Notes: generated from the letters alone by a model not told the origin. A stretch of 9,636 bases of DNA from an uncultured Bordetella sp. (GCA_937881145.1 CALGFL010000160.1:1-9636); one strand, 5' to 3'. Shown: positions 1-6,519, numbered from the stretch's first letter. A program made the numbers and translations.

Positions 1-668
1 GTTTCAGCATCTCGGACAGAAGTCAAAAGCGGACTGAACTGGGATTGGCCTCCCTGACGCTGTGCGACAACGACGAGAGCCTTGGCACACGCGAGCGATA
101 GCGCAGGTCCGTGATCTTCTCCGACCAGTGCGAGGCTGAGGTCAATGCCGGCCGTCACGCCAGCAGACGTTACAAGCCGATCGTCACGCGCATAGATCCG
201 ATTATGTTCGACCCGCGCCGCGGGGAATTGTGTCGCAAGTTTCTGCGAACAAAGCCAATGCGTCGTGACGGTCCGCCCATCGAGAAGTCCCGCATGGCCC
301 AGTGCGAAAGCCCCCGTGCAGATCGAGCCATAGCGTTGGGCCGCAATACCCCATTGCCTGAGCCAAACCGACATGGCTTCATTGGGCGCACTTTCGGGAA
401 GGTGCGGGCCTCCTGCCACCAGGACCGTATGAAAAGCGCGGTCTGCCTGATCGAAGGTCAGGTCGGCGACCATCCACATGCCGTTGGAACTACGCAGGCG
501 CTTCGTGCTGCCCGCCACCAAGACGCAGTGATAGTGGTCCTCTTGCGGCAAGAAGCCGTTGGCCGCTGCAAATACATCAAGAGGACCAGCGACGTCGAGC
601 GCCTGAACGCCATCGAAAATGACGAGTGCAACTTCTCGCATTGCCATCAGTGTCTCGCTTTTAGGCAT
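1..668 (-). CDS. GlxA-family (DJ-1/PfpI + AraC) transcriptional regulator, partial
   Basis: The reading frame stays open to the window's left edge, so the C-terminus is missing. The visible 222 residues form a DJ-1/PfpI-like (class I glutamine amidotransferase-like) domain: a first strand VALVIFDGVQALDVAGPLDVF at about residues 13-33, and a nucleophile-elbow-like SICTGAF with Cys117 followed by a GLLDGRTVTTHW stretch, typical of GlxA regulators. The last visible residues (GGQSQFSPLL) match the linker that normally leads into the AraC/XylS helix-turn-helix, which would lie outside the window; that part is known of the family and not seen here. Such proteins are cytoplasmic transcription factors that usually sense a small molecule and activate nearby genes. 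The start is uncertain: ATG at 668 gives the longest form, with in-frame ATGs at 647 and 641; none has a strong ribosome binding site. It is divergent from the hydrolase series to its right, its probable target. Confidence 0.88.
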   Translation of the reverse strand, partial: MPKSETLMAMREVALVIFDGVQALDVAGPLDVFAAANGFLPQEDHYHCVLVAGSTKRLRSSNGMWMVADLTFDQADRAFHTVLVAGGPHLPESAPNEAMSVWLRQWGIAAQRYGSICTGAFALGHAGLLDGRTVTTHWLCSQKLATQFPAARVEHNRIYARDDRLVTSAGVTAGIDLSLALVGEDHGPALSLACAKALVVVAQRQGGQSQFSPLLTSVRDAE

Positions 669-685
669 GAAAGATCGTGATTTCT

Positions 686-767
686 TGGCGCCAGCCTGCC
701 TAAACGCCGCTGGCAGCTTATCACGCACGGTTGGCAGTTTTCGCCGGAGCAATTCGATTGCTGCCAA
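686..767. promoter_or_regulatory. Putative operator region with repeated TGGCAG elements
   Basis: The gap between the GlxA-type regulator and the HD remnant holds TGGCAG at 711-716 and again at 732-737, a direct repeat 21 bases apart (two helical turns). An inverted copy, CTGCCAA, lies at 761-767 and mirrors TTGGCAG at 731-737. A perfect 8-base palindrome TGGCGCCA lies at 686-693. AraC-family activators commonly bind direct repeats about 21 bases apart, so this is a reasonable operator for the adjacent regulator. That assignment is inferred. I could not place a convincing -35/-10 pair. The rest of the stretch, to about 830, shows no gene. Confidence 0.4.
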
Positions 768-830
768 ACCGGATTATCGCGATGATGACTGGGTCGGCTG
801 CAAGAGCTTGTTAAGAACCAGCCCGGACAT

Positions 831-1265
831 CCGCCATCGCACAGCAGTGCCGATCTGCGATTCGAAGTCGACGGCGCAAATGCTGCGCGCGATTTCTTGC
901 AAAGCTACAAGCTCGACCCTGCCGACATCGAGAAAGTATGGGCTGGCATCGCGCTACATACCACGCCCGGCATCCCGGAATTCATGCATCCGGTAATCGC
1001 CCTGACGACCGCGGGCGTCGAGGTGGACGTGCTCGGCTTGACCTATGAGCGCTATTCCGATGCCGTCCGCGAGGCCGTGGTTGCGGCCTTTCCACGTACG
1101 GCCGCCTTCAAGGAAGACATCATCCAGGCCTTCTATGAAGGCATCAAGCATAAACCCGAGACTACCTTCGGCAACGTCAAGGCAGACGTCATCGCCGACA
1201 AGGAGCCGCACTTTCATCGCGGCAATTTCTGCTCCGTCATCCGCTGCTCGCACTGGCACGGCTAA
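831..1265 (+). pseudogene. HD-domain protein remnant lacking the N-terminal HD motif
   Basis: The frame from about 831 to the TAA at 1263-1265 reads RFEVDGANAARDFL, then KVWAGIALHTTPGIPEFMHP, TTAGVEVDVLG, and KPETTFGNVKADV near the end. I recognise these as the C-terminal two thirds of HD-domain metal-dependent phosphohydrolase-like proteins of roughly 200-230 residues, a group related in fold to cyanamide hydratase-like proteins. The family's N-terminal part, roughly 90 residues including the first metal-ligand His and the His-Asp doublet, should lie upstream. Instead the frame meets a stop at 786-788, and the sequence before that looks like intergenic DNA. No good start or ribosome binding site precedes RFEVDG. 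An ATG at 897 would give 122 residues still without the HD motif. The gene is therefore probably truncated by a deletion and inactive as an enzyme. The left boundary is approximate. It sits 39 bases before the first hydrolase. Confidence 0.72.
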
Positions 1266-1304
1266 TCAACTCCGCAACATCATCCTATTTCAAAGATAAA
1301 TACC

Positions 1305-1982
1305 ATGACTCTCACCAACGTTGTCCTCGTTCACGGCGCCTGGGCCGATGGCTCCAGCTGGGCCAAGACCATTCCACTGCTGGCCGCCAAAGGCATGGCG
1401 GTCACTGCCGTCCAGCTTCCGCTCACCAGTTTCGAAGCCGATGTCGCGGCGGTCGGTCGTGCCATCGCGCTGATGCAAGGCGATGTGGTCCTGGTCGGTC
1501 ACAGCTATGCCGGCGCCGTCATCGGACAGGCCGGCAACGACCCCAAGGTCAAGCGGCTCGTCTATATCGATGCGTTTGCGCCGGATGCGGGAGAATCCGC
1601 CGCATCGCTCTTTGCCCAGTTCAAAGCGGTGCCGCTCAATGACGAGATCAGACCCGACACGGAAGGCTTCCTGTCGTTGACGTCCAGAGGCATCGGCACC
1701 CTATTCGCACAAGACCTCGATCCTGTCGAGCAGTCGGTTCTCCATGCGACGCAAGGTCCGATCAACGGCGCGGCGCTCGGCGGCACGCTGATGCAGGCCG
1801 CATGGCGCAGTCGTCCGACCTTCTACCTGATCGGCGAGCAGGATCAGGCCATTCTGCCAGTGGATCAGGAACGCATGGCCACCCGCATGGACGCAACGAT
1901 CAAACGGATTGCGTCCAGCCACGTTCCGATGTTGTCGCATCCTGCCGTCGTCGCCGACTTCATCCTTCAGGCCGCCGCCTGA
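1305..1982 (+). CDS. Alpha/beta-hydrolase (esterase-like)
   Basis: This is a 225-residue single-domain alpha/beta-hydrolase with no signal peptide, so probably cytoplasmic. The oxyanion-hole strand VVLVHGAW is at residues 6-13. The nucleophile elbow GHSYAG places the catalytic Ser at 67. The acid is probably Asp180 in YLIGEQDQAILP, and the base His206 in SSHVPMLSHP. All three triad residues are present, so the enzyme should be active. The family includes small esterases that act on ester or thioester bonds of small molecules; this group is often annotated only as alpha/beta-hydrolase, and the substrate cannot be inferred. The start is the ATG at 1305; only a weak AAAGA (1292-1296) precedes it. 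It follows the HD remnant and precedes a second, clearly different hydrolase after 52 bases, suggesting co-transcription. Confidence 0.9.
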   Translation: MTLTNVVLVHGAWADGSSWAKTIPLLAAKGMAVTAVQLPLTSFEADVAAVGRAIALMQGDVVLVGHSYAGAVIGQAGNDPKVKRLVYIDAFAPDAGESAASLFAQFKAVPLNDEIRPDTEGFLSLTSRGIGTLFAQDLDPVEQSVLHATQGPINGAALGGTLMQAAWRSRPTFYLIGEQDQAILPVDQERMATRMDATIKRIASSHVPMLSHPAVVADFILQAAA

Positions 1983-2022
1983 CATCACGGCAGCCGCGAT
2001 GTCCGCGCCGCCAGCCCGTTCC

Positions 2023-2026
2023 AGGA
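2023..2026 (+). promoter_or_regulatory. Ribosome binding site deciding the start of the second hydrolase
   Basis: AGGA lies 8 bases before the ATG at 2035. The reading frame is open further upstream, to an ATG at 1909 inside the preceding hydrolase gene, but only the 2035 start has a ribosome binding site and gives a protein beginning at the expected place for the fold. Confidence 0.7.
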
Positions 2027-2034
2027 ATAATCTC

Positions 2035-2847
2035 ATGAGCAACTTATCGAACACCGTCAAACTGCATGTCGAGGATTCGAGGACAAACGCGCCGGCGCTC
2101 GTCTTCCTGCACTACTGGGGTGGTTCGTCACGCACGTGGCGGCATGTCATCGACGCATTGACCCCCGCCTTTCGCACCGTTGCGGTCGATCAGCGTGGTT
2201 GGGGCCGGTCGGACAAACCCCTCGACGGTTATACCCTGACTGCTCTCGCCGACGACGCGCAAAGCCTGATCGAAAGTCTCGACCTCGGCCCTTACATTCT
2301 GGTGGGCCATTCGATGGGCGGCAAAGTCGCGCAGTTGCTGGGTTCACGCCACCCGGCAGGGTTGGCGGGGCTGGTCTTGGTAGCGCCGTCGCCGCCTACG
2401 CCCATGAACGTGCCGCTTGCGGTCAGGCAAGGCATGGTCAACGCATACGACAGTCGGGAAAGCATCCTTGCCACCGTCGAGCAGGTGCTGGCAGCGAACC
2501 CTTTGCAGCCAGGCGACCTTGAAGCAATCGTCCAGGACAGCCTGCGAGGCGCTCCTGCCGCCAAAGCGGCATGGCCGCTGAAGGCCAGTCAGGAAGACAT
2601 CAGCGAACAAGCCGCCATGATCCGCGTTCCCACCCTGGTCATTTCCGGAGAAAAAGACCAGGTCGATCCCCCCGCAGTGCTGCAGCACGAGTTGATGACG
2701 CGCATCGCGCACGCCACTATGCACATCCTGCCGGGCAGCGGGCATCTCTCGCCCTTGGAAGCGCCAGGCGATCTGGCAGAGCTGATCCGGGCCTTTGCCA
2801 GGCCGCTTATTGCCGCTACGTGCCAAGCGCACGTCGTCAGTGCTTGA
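2035..2847 (+). CDS. Alpha/beta-hydrolase (haloperoxidase/esterase-like)
   Basis: With the start at 2035 the protein has 270 residues, normal for alpha/beta-hydrolase fold 1 enzymes. Visible motifs are the oxyanion strand ALVFLHYWGGSSRTW (about 21-35), the DQRGWGRSDKP loop (52-62) typical of this family, the nucleophile elbow VGHSMGG with Ser93, the acid strand LVISGEKDQVDPP with Asp208, and the base LPGSGHLSPLE with His237. The catalytic triad is complete. Related proteins include non-heme chloroperoxidase-like esterases, C-C bond hydrolases and lactonases; the sequence does not separate these. No signal peptide is seen. It lies 52 bases after the first hydrolase and 17 before the metallo-hydrolase, so the three probably form one transcript. 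It shares little beyond the fold with the upstream hydrolase, so this is not a simple tandem duplication. Confidence 0.9.
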   Translation: MSNLSNTVKLHVEDSRTNAPALVFLHYWGGSSRTWRHVIDALTPAFRTVAVDQRGWGRSDKPLDGYTLTALADDAQSLIESLDLGPYILVGHSMGGKVAQLLGSRHPAGLAGLVLVAPSPPTPMNVPLAVRQGMVNAYDSRESILATVEQVLAANPLQPGDLEAIVQDSLRGAPAAKAAWPLKASQEDISEQAAMIRVPTLVISGEKDQVDPPAVLQHELMTRIAHATMHILPGSGHLSPLEAPGDLAELIRAFARPLIAATCQAHVVSA

Positions 2848-2853
2848 TTGTCC

Positions 2854-2858
2854 AAGGA
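2854..2858 (+). promoter_or_regulatory. Ribosome binding site deciding the start of the metallo-hydrolase
   Basis: AAGGA lies 6 bases before the ATG at 2865. The frame extends upstream to 2571, inside the preceding hydrolase gene, but that part is an out-of-frame reading of the hydrolase and should not be included in the protein. Confidence 0.75.
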
Positions 2859-2864
2859 TATTGC

Positions 2865-3656
2865 ATGCTTCAGACCCAGATCATTACGATCCCGATCCTG
2901 CCTTTCGGCATGGTCAACGCCCATCTCATCCGCGGCGAGGCAGGCTGCGTGCTCATCGACGCAGGCATTCCCGGATCGGAGCGCAAGATCGGCCGGGTTC
3001 TCGCGAAAAACGGGTTGACGTTCCGCGACATCAAGCTGATCGTCGTCACTCACGCGCATACCGACCATGCCGGCAGCGCGGCGCAGGTACGTGCATTGTC
3101 GGGCGCGCCAATTCTTGCGCATCAAGATGACGCGGACTTCTACAGTCGAAAAGAGCCGATGACGTATTGCGCGACGAGTTGGTTCGGCAAGTTGTTTCTC
3201 AAGACGCCAGTCCCCCATGAACCCTACGAGGGATTCGTACCGGACATCATGATGACCAACGGCCACCCGGTCAATCTGCTCGACTTTGGCGTCGATGGCG
3301 TTGTGAAGCATACGGCTGGCCATACGCCGGGCTCGATTGCGGTGGAGTTGTCATCCCAAGACATGATGGTCGGCGATTTGATCGCCTCGGGCATTCTTAT
3401 CGGTGGCATGATCCGCAAGGGGCGAGCGATCCGGCCACCGTTCGAGGACGATCCCGCCACCGTGTCGCGTGAGCTGATTCGTATGGTCGAAAGCGGCGGC
3501 AAGCATTTCCATATGAGTCACGGCGGGCCGTTGGAAGCCGGCGAGGTGCTGCGCCATGCTCGAGCGTTGGCGAAGCTGGAGAGTGATTCTTGCGCCTCAG
3601 GCAAATGCGCACATCAGCATCACAAGCCTTTTCCTGCGTCAAAAAGCAGCTCATAG
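2865..3656 (+). CDS. MBL-fold metallo-hydrolase
   Basis: This is a 263-residue metallo-beta-lactamase-fold protein. The metal-binding signature VTHAHTDHAG supplies His63, His65, Asp67 and His68. The other expected ligands are present: His153 in TAGHTPGS, Asp171 in VGDL, and His219 in SHGGPL. A complete set implies a two-metal, catalytically competent hydrolase, resembling general thioester, lactone or glyoxalase II-like members. No signal peptide is seen, which argues against a periplasmic beta-lactamase. The C-terminal tail after about residue 240 is unusual: DSCASGKCAHQHHK has two Cys and three His in fourteen residues and could bind metal, or could be a disordered tail. The start at 2865 is set by AAGGA at 2854-2858. 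It is the last gene of the rightward hydrolase series and is convergent with the LysR gene; substrate unknown. Confidence 0.9.
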   Translation: MLQTQIITIPILPFGMVNAHLIRGEAGCVLIDAGIPGSERKIGRVLAKNGLTFRDIKLIVVTHAHTDHAGSAAQVRALSGAPILAHQDDADFYSRKEPMTYCATSWFGKLFLKTPVPHEPYEGFVPDIMMTNGHPVNLLDFGVDGVVKHTAGHTPGSIAVELSSQDMMVGDLIASGILIGGMIRKGRAIRPPFEDDPATVSRELIRMVESGGKHFHMSHGGPLEAGEVLRHARALAKLESDSCASGKCAHQHHKPFPASKSSS

Positions 3657-3745
3657 TTCGTCTTCTGGGCACACCAGGTCCGTTATTGGCCGATTGCGAC
3701 CATCCTTGATTCCCTGCAATGATTTTTGACCTTATCTAACTGACC
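3657..3745. other. Convergent intergenic gap, no clear terminator
   Basis: These 89 bases separate the convergent metallo-hydrolase and LysR genes. I find only a short CTGG/CCAG hairpin at 3665-3677, with no following T-run, too weak to call a terminator. No small gene is apparent. The GC content changes around here, from a moderately GC-rich left block to a strongly GC-rich right block. Confidence 0.4.
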
Positions 3746-4660
3746 TCAAAATCGGGATTTGGATCTCACCTCATGCGGCGCATAGTGCGCCTGCACCCGC
3801 CGCAGCACTGTGCCAACCAAAGGCGTCGTATCCGCCTGTCGCCACACCACCTGGCTAACCGACCGCGCCTCATGCGCGAACGCGATAAACCGCGTTCCCG
3901 CCAACCCGCTGCGCGCCAGGCAAGCCGGCACGATCGACACCCCCAAGCCCTGCGACACCAGCGCCGCCACGCGCAGCCAATGCCGTACCTCATGACGCAC
4001 CGCAGGCACGAAGCCCGCACCCACGCATAACGACATTACCGTCGCGTAGTAGCTCGGCGAGGCCTCTTGCGCGAACATGATGAACTCCTCGCCGCTCAAG
4101 GCCTTCAGATCCAGGCGCCGCCGCCCCGCCAAGGCGTGCGTCTCGGGCAAACAGACGACAAAAGGCTCGGCCACCAGATCGCGCGCACCGACTTCGCGCG
4201 GCACCGGGTTGGCGTGGATGAAGCCCAGGTCCAGCTCGCCGCGCCGCACGGCCTCGATCTGGTCGTGGGAGTTGATCTCGGACAGCACGTGCTCCACATC
4301 GGGCAGTTCGGCATGCAGCGCCGCCAGCAAGGCGGGCAAACCCCGGTACAGCATGGACCCGACGAAGCCGATGCGCAGCCGGCCGCGCAAACCGGCATCG
4401 ACACGCCGCACGAGCCGGCCCACTTCGTCCGCCTGGCGCAGCAGGCCCTGGGCCTCGCGATAGAGAACGCGGCCGGCCTCGGTCAGCGCCACGTGGCGGC
4501 TGGTGCGTTCCAGCAGGCTCGCGCCGAGCAGTTCCTCCAGCTGGCGTATGGCGTAGCTCAAAGGCGGCTGCGAGATGTGCAGGCGCTGCGCCGCCCTGCC
4601 GAAGTGGCGCTCTTCGGCCACCGCGATGAAATAGCGCAGCAGCCGCGGTTCCAGTTCCAT
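3746..4660 (-). CDS. LysR-family transcriptional regulator
   Basis: This 304-residue protein has the usual LysR length and layout. The N-terminal winged helix-turn-helix covers about residues 1-60: LRYFIAVAEERHFGRAAQRL, then HISQPPLSYAIRQLEELLG and LLERTSRHVALTEAG. A linker helix follows to about 92, then the periplasmic-binding-protein-like effector domain beginning at RLRIGFVGSM (about 94-103). The head resembles the CatM/BenM/CatR branch, whose members respond to aromatic-pathway intermediates; that resemblance is a hint only. The start is the ATG at 4658-4660, preceded by a strong GAGGAGGGAGG purine run (minus strand of 4665-4675). It is divergent from the acyl-CoA dehydrogenase operon across a 117-base gap, the classic LysR arrangement, so it probably controls that operon and its own gene in response to a pathway substrate or intermediate. 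Confidence 0.95.
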   Translation of the reverse strand: MELEPRLLRYFIAVAEERHFGRAAQRLHISQPPLSYAIRQLEELLGASLLERTSRHVALTEAGRVLYREAQGLLRQADEVGRLVRRVDAGLRGRLRIGFVGSMLYRGLPALLAALHAELPDVEHVLSEINSHDQIEAVRRGELDLGFIHANPVPREVGARDLVAEPFVVCLPETHALAGRRRLDLKALSGEEFIMFAQEASPSYYATVMSLCVGAGFVPAVRHEVRHWLRVAALVSQGLGVSIVPACLARSGLAGTRFIAFAHEARSVSQVVWRQADTTPLVGTVLRRVQAHYAPHEVRSKSRF

Positions 4661-4694
4661 GGCGCCTCCCTCCTCGATTCATATTTTCCATGTA

Positions 4695-4720
4695 TTGTTC
4701 AACACAAAAACAGTATTTGT
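4695..4720. promoter_or_regulatory. Putative LysR operator in divergent promoter region
   Basis: TTGT-N5-ACAA at 4695-4707 is a 13-base interrupted palindrome that fits the LysR T-N11-A rule. An overlapping ACAAA-N7-TTTGT inverted repeat lies at 4704-4720, so three half-sites alternate in orientation, as expected for recognition and activation sites. The stretch from about 4680 to 4740 is strikingly AT-rich in a GC-rich neighbourhood. No footprint data are available; the call rests on motif and position. Confidence 0.5.
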
Positions 4721-4725
4721 ATAGA
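4698..4725 (+). promoter_or_regulatory. Possible sigma70-type promoter for the acyl-CoA dehydrogenase operon
   Basis: TTCAAC (4698-4703) and TATAGA (4720-4725) are separated by 16 bases and could form -35 and -10 boxes for rightward transcription. They overlap the putative LysR half-sites, consistent with a regulated promoter. Matches to consensus are partial, so this is tentative. Confidence 0.3.
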
Positions 4726-4777
4726 TAGATCAAAATTCGGAAGATGGCGCCATCCCCAACGCCGGAGCGCCTCTTTC

Positions 4778-6451
4778 ATGGATACCCCCGCCGTCCCCGA
4801 TTCGCGCGGCTTGAACCTGTACCGGGCCGACCCCTACGCCGCCGCTTTGGCCCAGTGCTATTTGCCCGCCGATCTCTATCGCCACCTGGCGCCGCACTTC
4901 GATCGCCTGGGCGCGCTGGCCGGCGGCAGGCTGGACGAGCTGGCCGCCGTTGCCGACAAGAACCCGCCCACGCTGTCGGTGCGCAGCCGCGCCGGCGCGG
5001 ACGAGTCGCGCATCGACAAGCATTCCGCTTATATCGAGATGGAACGCCTGGCCTACAGCGAGTTCGGCCTGGCCGCGCTGTCGCATCGCGGCGGCGTGCT
5101 GGGCTGGCCCGAGCCCATGCCTTCGGCGGCCAAGTACCTGCTGACCTATCTCTTCGTGCAGGCCGAGTTCGGCCTGTGCTGCCCGGTCAGCATGACCGAC
5201 TCGCTGGCGCGTACGCTGCGCAAGTTCGGCGACCCCGCGCTGGTAGAGAAAGTGCTGCCCCAGATCATCTCGCAGGACTTCGACGAACTGCGCCAGGGCG
5301 CCATGTTCATGACCGAACAGGCCGCGGGCTCGGACGTGAGCGCCACCGAAACCGTGGCCCGCGAGCAGGCCGACGGCAGCTGGCTGCTGAGCGGCGACAA
5401 ATGGTTTTGCTCCAACGCCGACGCGGGATACGCCATGGTGCTGGCGCGCAGCGAAGACGCGCCGGGCCTGACGGGCGTGTCGCTCTTTCTGCTGCCGCGC
5501 GACCTGCCCGACGGGTCGCACAACCACTATCGCATCCTGCGACTGAAGGACAAGCTGGGCACCCGCTCCATGGCCAGCGGCGAGATCCGCATGGAAGGCG
5601 CGCGCGCCTGGCTGGTGGGCGAACGCGGCAAGGGCTTCAAGCAGATGGCCGACATGATCAACAACTCGCGCCTGTCCAACGGCATGCGCGCGGCCGGCCT
5701 GATGCGCCGTGCACTGACCGAGGCGACCTTCGTGGCGCAGCACCGCCGGGCCTTCGGCAAGCGGCTCATCGACATGCCGCTGATGCGCCGGCAATTGACC
5801 AAGATGACGGTCTGGACCGAACAGGCGCGCAGCATCATGCTGCAGACCGCTCAGGCGCTGTCGGCCGCCGATCAGGGCAAGGGCGATCCGGCGCTGGCGC
5901 GCATTCTTACCCCGCTCATCAAGTTCCGCGCCTGCCGCGATGCGCGCAAAGTCACCGGCGACGGCATGGAAGTGCGCGGCGGCTGCGGCTATATCGAAGA
6001 GTGGACCGAGCCGCGCCTGCTGCGCGACGCGCATCTGGGCTCGATCTGGGAAGGCACCAGCAACATCGTCGCCCTCGACGTGCTGCGCGCCATCCGCAAG
6101 GAAGGCTCGCTGCCTGCCATCAAGCACCATATCGGCGCGCTGCTGGACGAAGGCCTGCCCTGCGCCGCGCCGCTGGCCGATCTGCAGGCCCGCAGCCTGG
6201 AGCAGGCTTATGCGCTGGCGCAACACGCGGCCGATCAAGATCGCGACGACCTGGCCCGCCAGGCCGCTTCAGCGCTCTATCACGCCGTGACCATGGCTTC
6301 ACTGCGCTGGGAAGCCCGCACGCCCGCGCTACAGACGCGCGCGCTGATCGCCGATCAGGTTTTGATTCATCGGCTGGCCCCGCGCGACCCCTGCGCCATT
6401 CCGGCCGACGAGGACGCGGCTTGCCGCGCGATTCTGCACGACGCGCTCTGA
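4778..6451 (+). CDS. AidB-like acyl-CoA dehydrogenase
   Basis: At 557 residues this is longer than a typical acyl-CoA dehydrogenase (about 380-400) and close to the AidB class (about 540). AidB-like signatures appear in order: CCPVSMTDS (134-142), the flavin-binding MTEQAAGSDVSATET (178-192), GDKWFCSNADAGYAMVLARS (206-225), RLKDKLGTRSMASGEI (255-270), the C-terminal helical domain HRRAFGKRLIDMPLMRRQL (322-340), and GGCGYIEEWTEPRLLRDAHL (401-420). The WEGTSN segment contains Glu425, the expected catalytic base. The enzyme would use FAD to form an alpha,beta double bond in an acyl-CoA. An extra C-terminal region of about 115 residues follows; in E. coli AidB this part binds DNA, but I cannot tell whether that applies here. 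The operon suggests catabolism. The start at 4778 has GGAG at 4764-4767; the upstream open frame is antisense to the LysR gene and was excluded. Confidence 0.9.
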   Translation: MDTPAVPDSRGLNLYRADPYAAALAQCYLPADLYRHLAPHFDRLGALAGGRLDELAAVADKNPPTLSVRSRAGADESRIDKHSAYIEMERLAYSEFGLAALSHRGGVLGWPEPMPSAAKYLLTYLFVQAEFGLCCPVSMTDSLARTLRKFGDPALVEKVLPQIISQDFDELRQGAMFMTEQAAGSDVSATETVAREQADGSWLLSGDKWFCSNADAGYAMVLARSEDAPGLTGVSLFLLPRDLPDGSHNHYRILRLKDKLGTRSMASGEIRMEGARAWLVGERGKGFKQMADMINNSRLSNGMRAAGLMRRALTEATFVAQHRRAFGKRLIDMPLMRRQLTKMTVWTEQARSIMLQTAQALSAADQGKGDPALARILTPLIKFRACRDARKVTGDGMEVRGGCGYIEEWTEPRLLRDAHLGSIWEGTSNIVALDVLRAIRKEGSLPAIKHHIGALLDEGLPCAAPLADLQARSLEQAYALAQHAADQDRDDLARQAASALYHAVTMASLRWEARTPALQTRALIADQVLIHRLAPRDPCAIPADEDAACRAILHDAL

Positions 6452-6471
6452 CCACGCATCGCATCCATTAC

Positions 6472-6495
6472 GCCGCCGGCGCAAGAACCGGCGGC
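6472..6495 (+). other. Intercistronic hairpin in the operon
   Basis: GCCGCCGG (6472-6479) and CCGGCGGC (6488-6495) are perfect 8-base inverted repeats with an 8-base loop, between the dehydrogenase stop and the Bug gene. No T-run follows, so it is not a typical terminator. It could be an RNA-processing or mRNA-stabilising element that sets a different level of the binding protein, which is common before genes for secreted binding proteins. That role is inferred. Confidence 0.5.
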
Positions 6496-6519
6496 ACATA
6501 ACCCCGAGGAGACAAACCC

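Noticed and set aside
111..680. Plus-strand frame of 189 codons at the left end
   Set aside because: It is antisense to the GlxA-type regulator, whose DJ-1/PfpI-like domain is clearly readable on the minus strand.
619..996. Plus-strand frame of 125 codons in the regulator-HD gap
   Set aside because: Ser/Arg-rich, no motif, no ribosome binding site, and it overlaps the HD remnant in a different frame that does carry family sequence.
3665..3677. Short CTGG/CCAG hairpin after the MBL gene as a terminator
   Set aside because: Only four base pairs and no T-run follow it.
4067..4777. Upstream in-frame extension of the dehydrogenase reading frame
   Set aside because: It is antisense to the LysR gene and crosses the promoter region; the start at 4778 gives the normal family N-terminus.
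4730..6238. Long open frame on the minus strand (502 codons)
   Set aside because: It is antisense to the acyl-CoA dehydrogenase, has a His/Ala/Gly/Arg-rich composition typical of high-GC antisense frames, and no family motif.
4744..6501. Plus-strand frame of 585 codons overlapping the dehydrogenase
   Set aside because: Arg/Pro/Gly-rich product in the wrong frame; the overlapping frame carries all the acyl-CoA dehydrogenase motifs.
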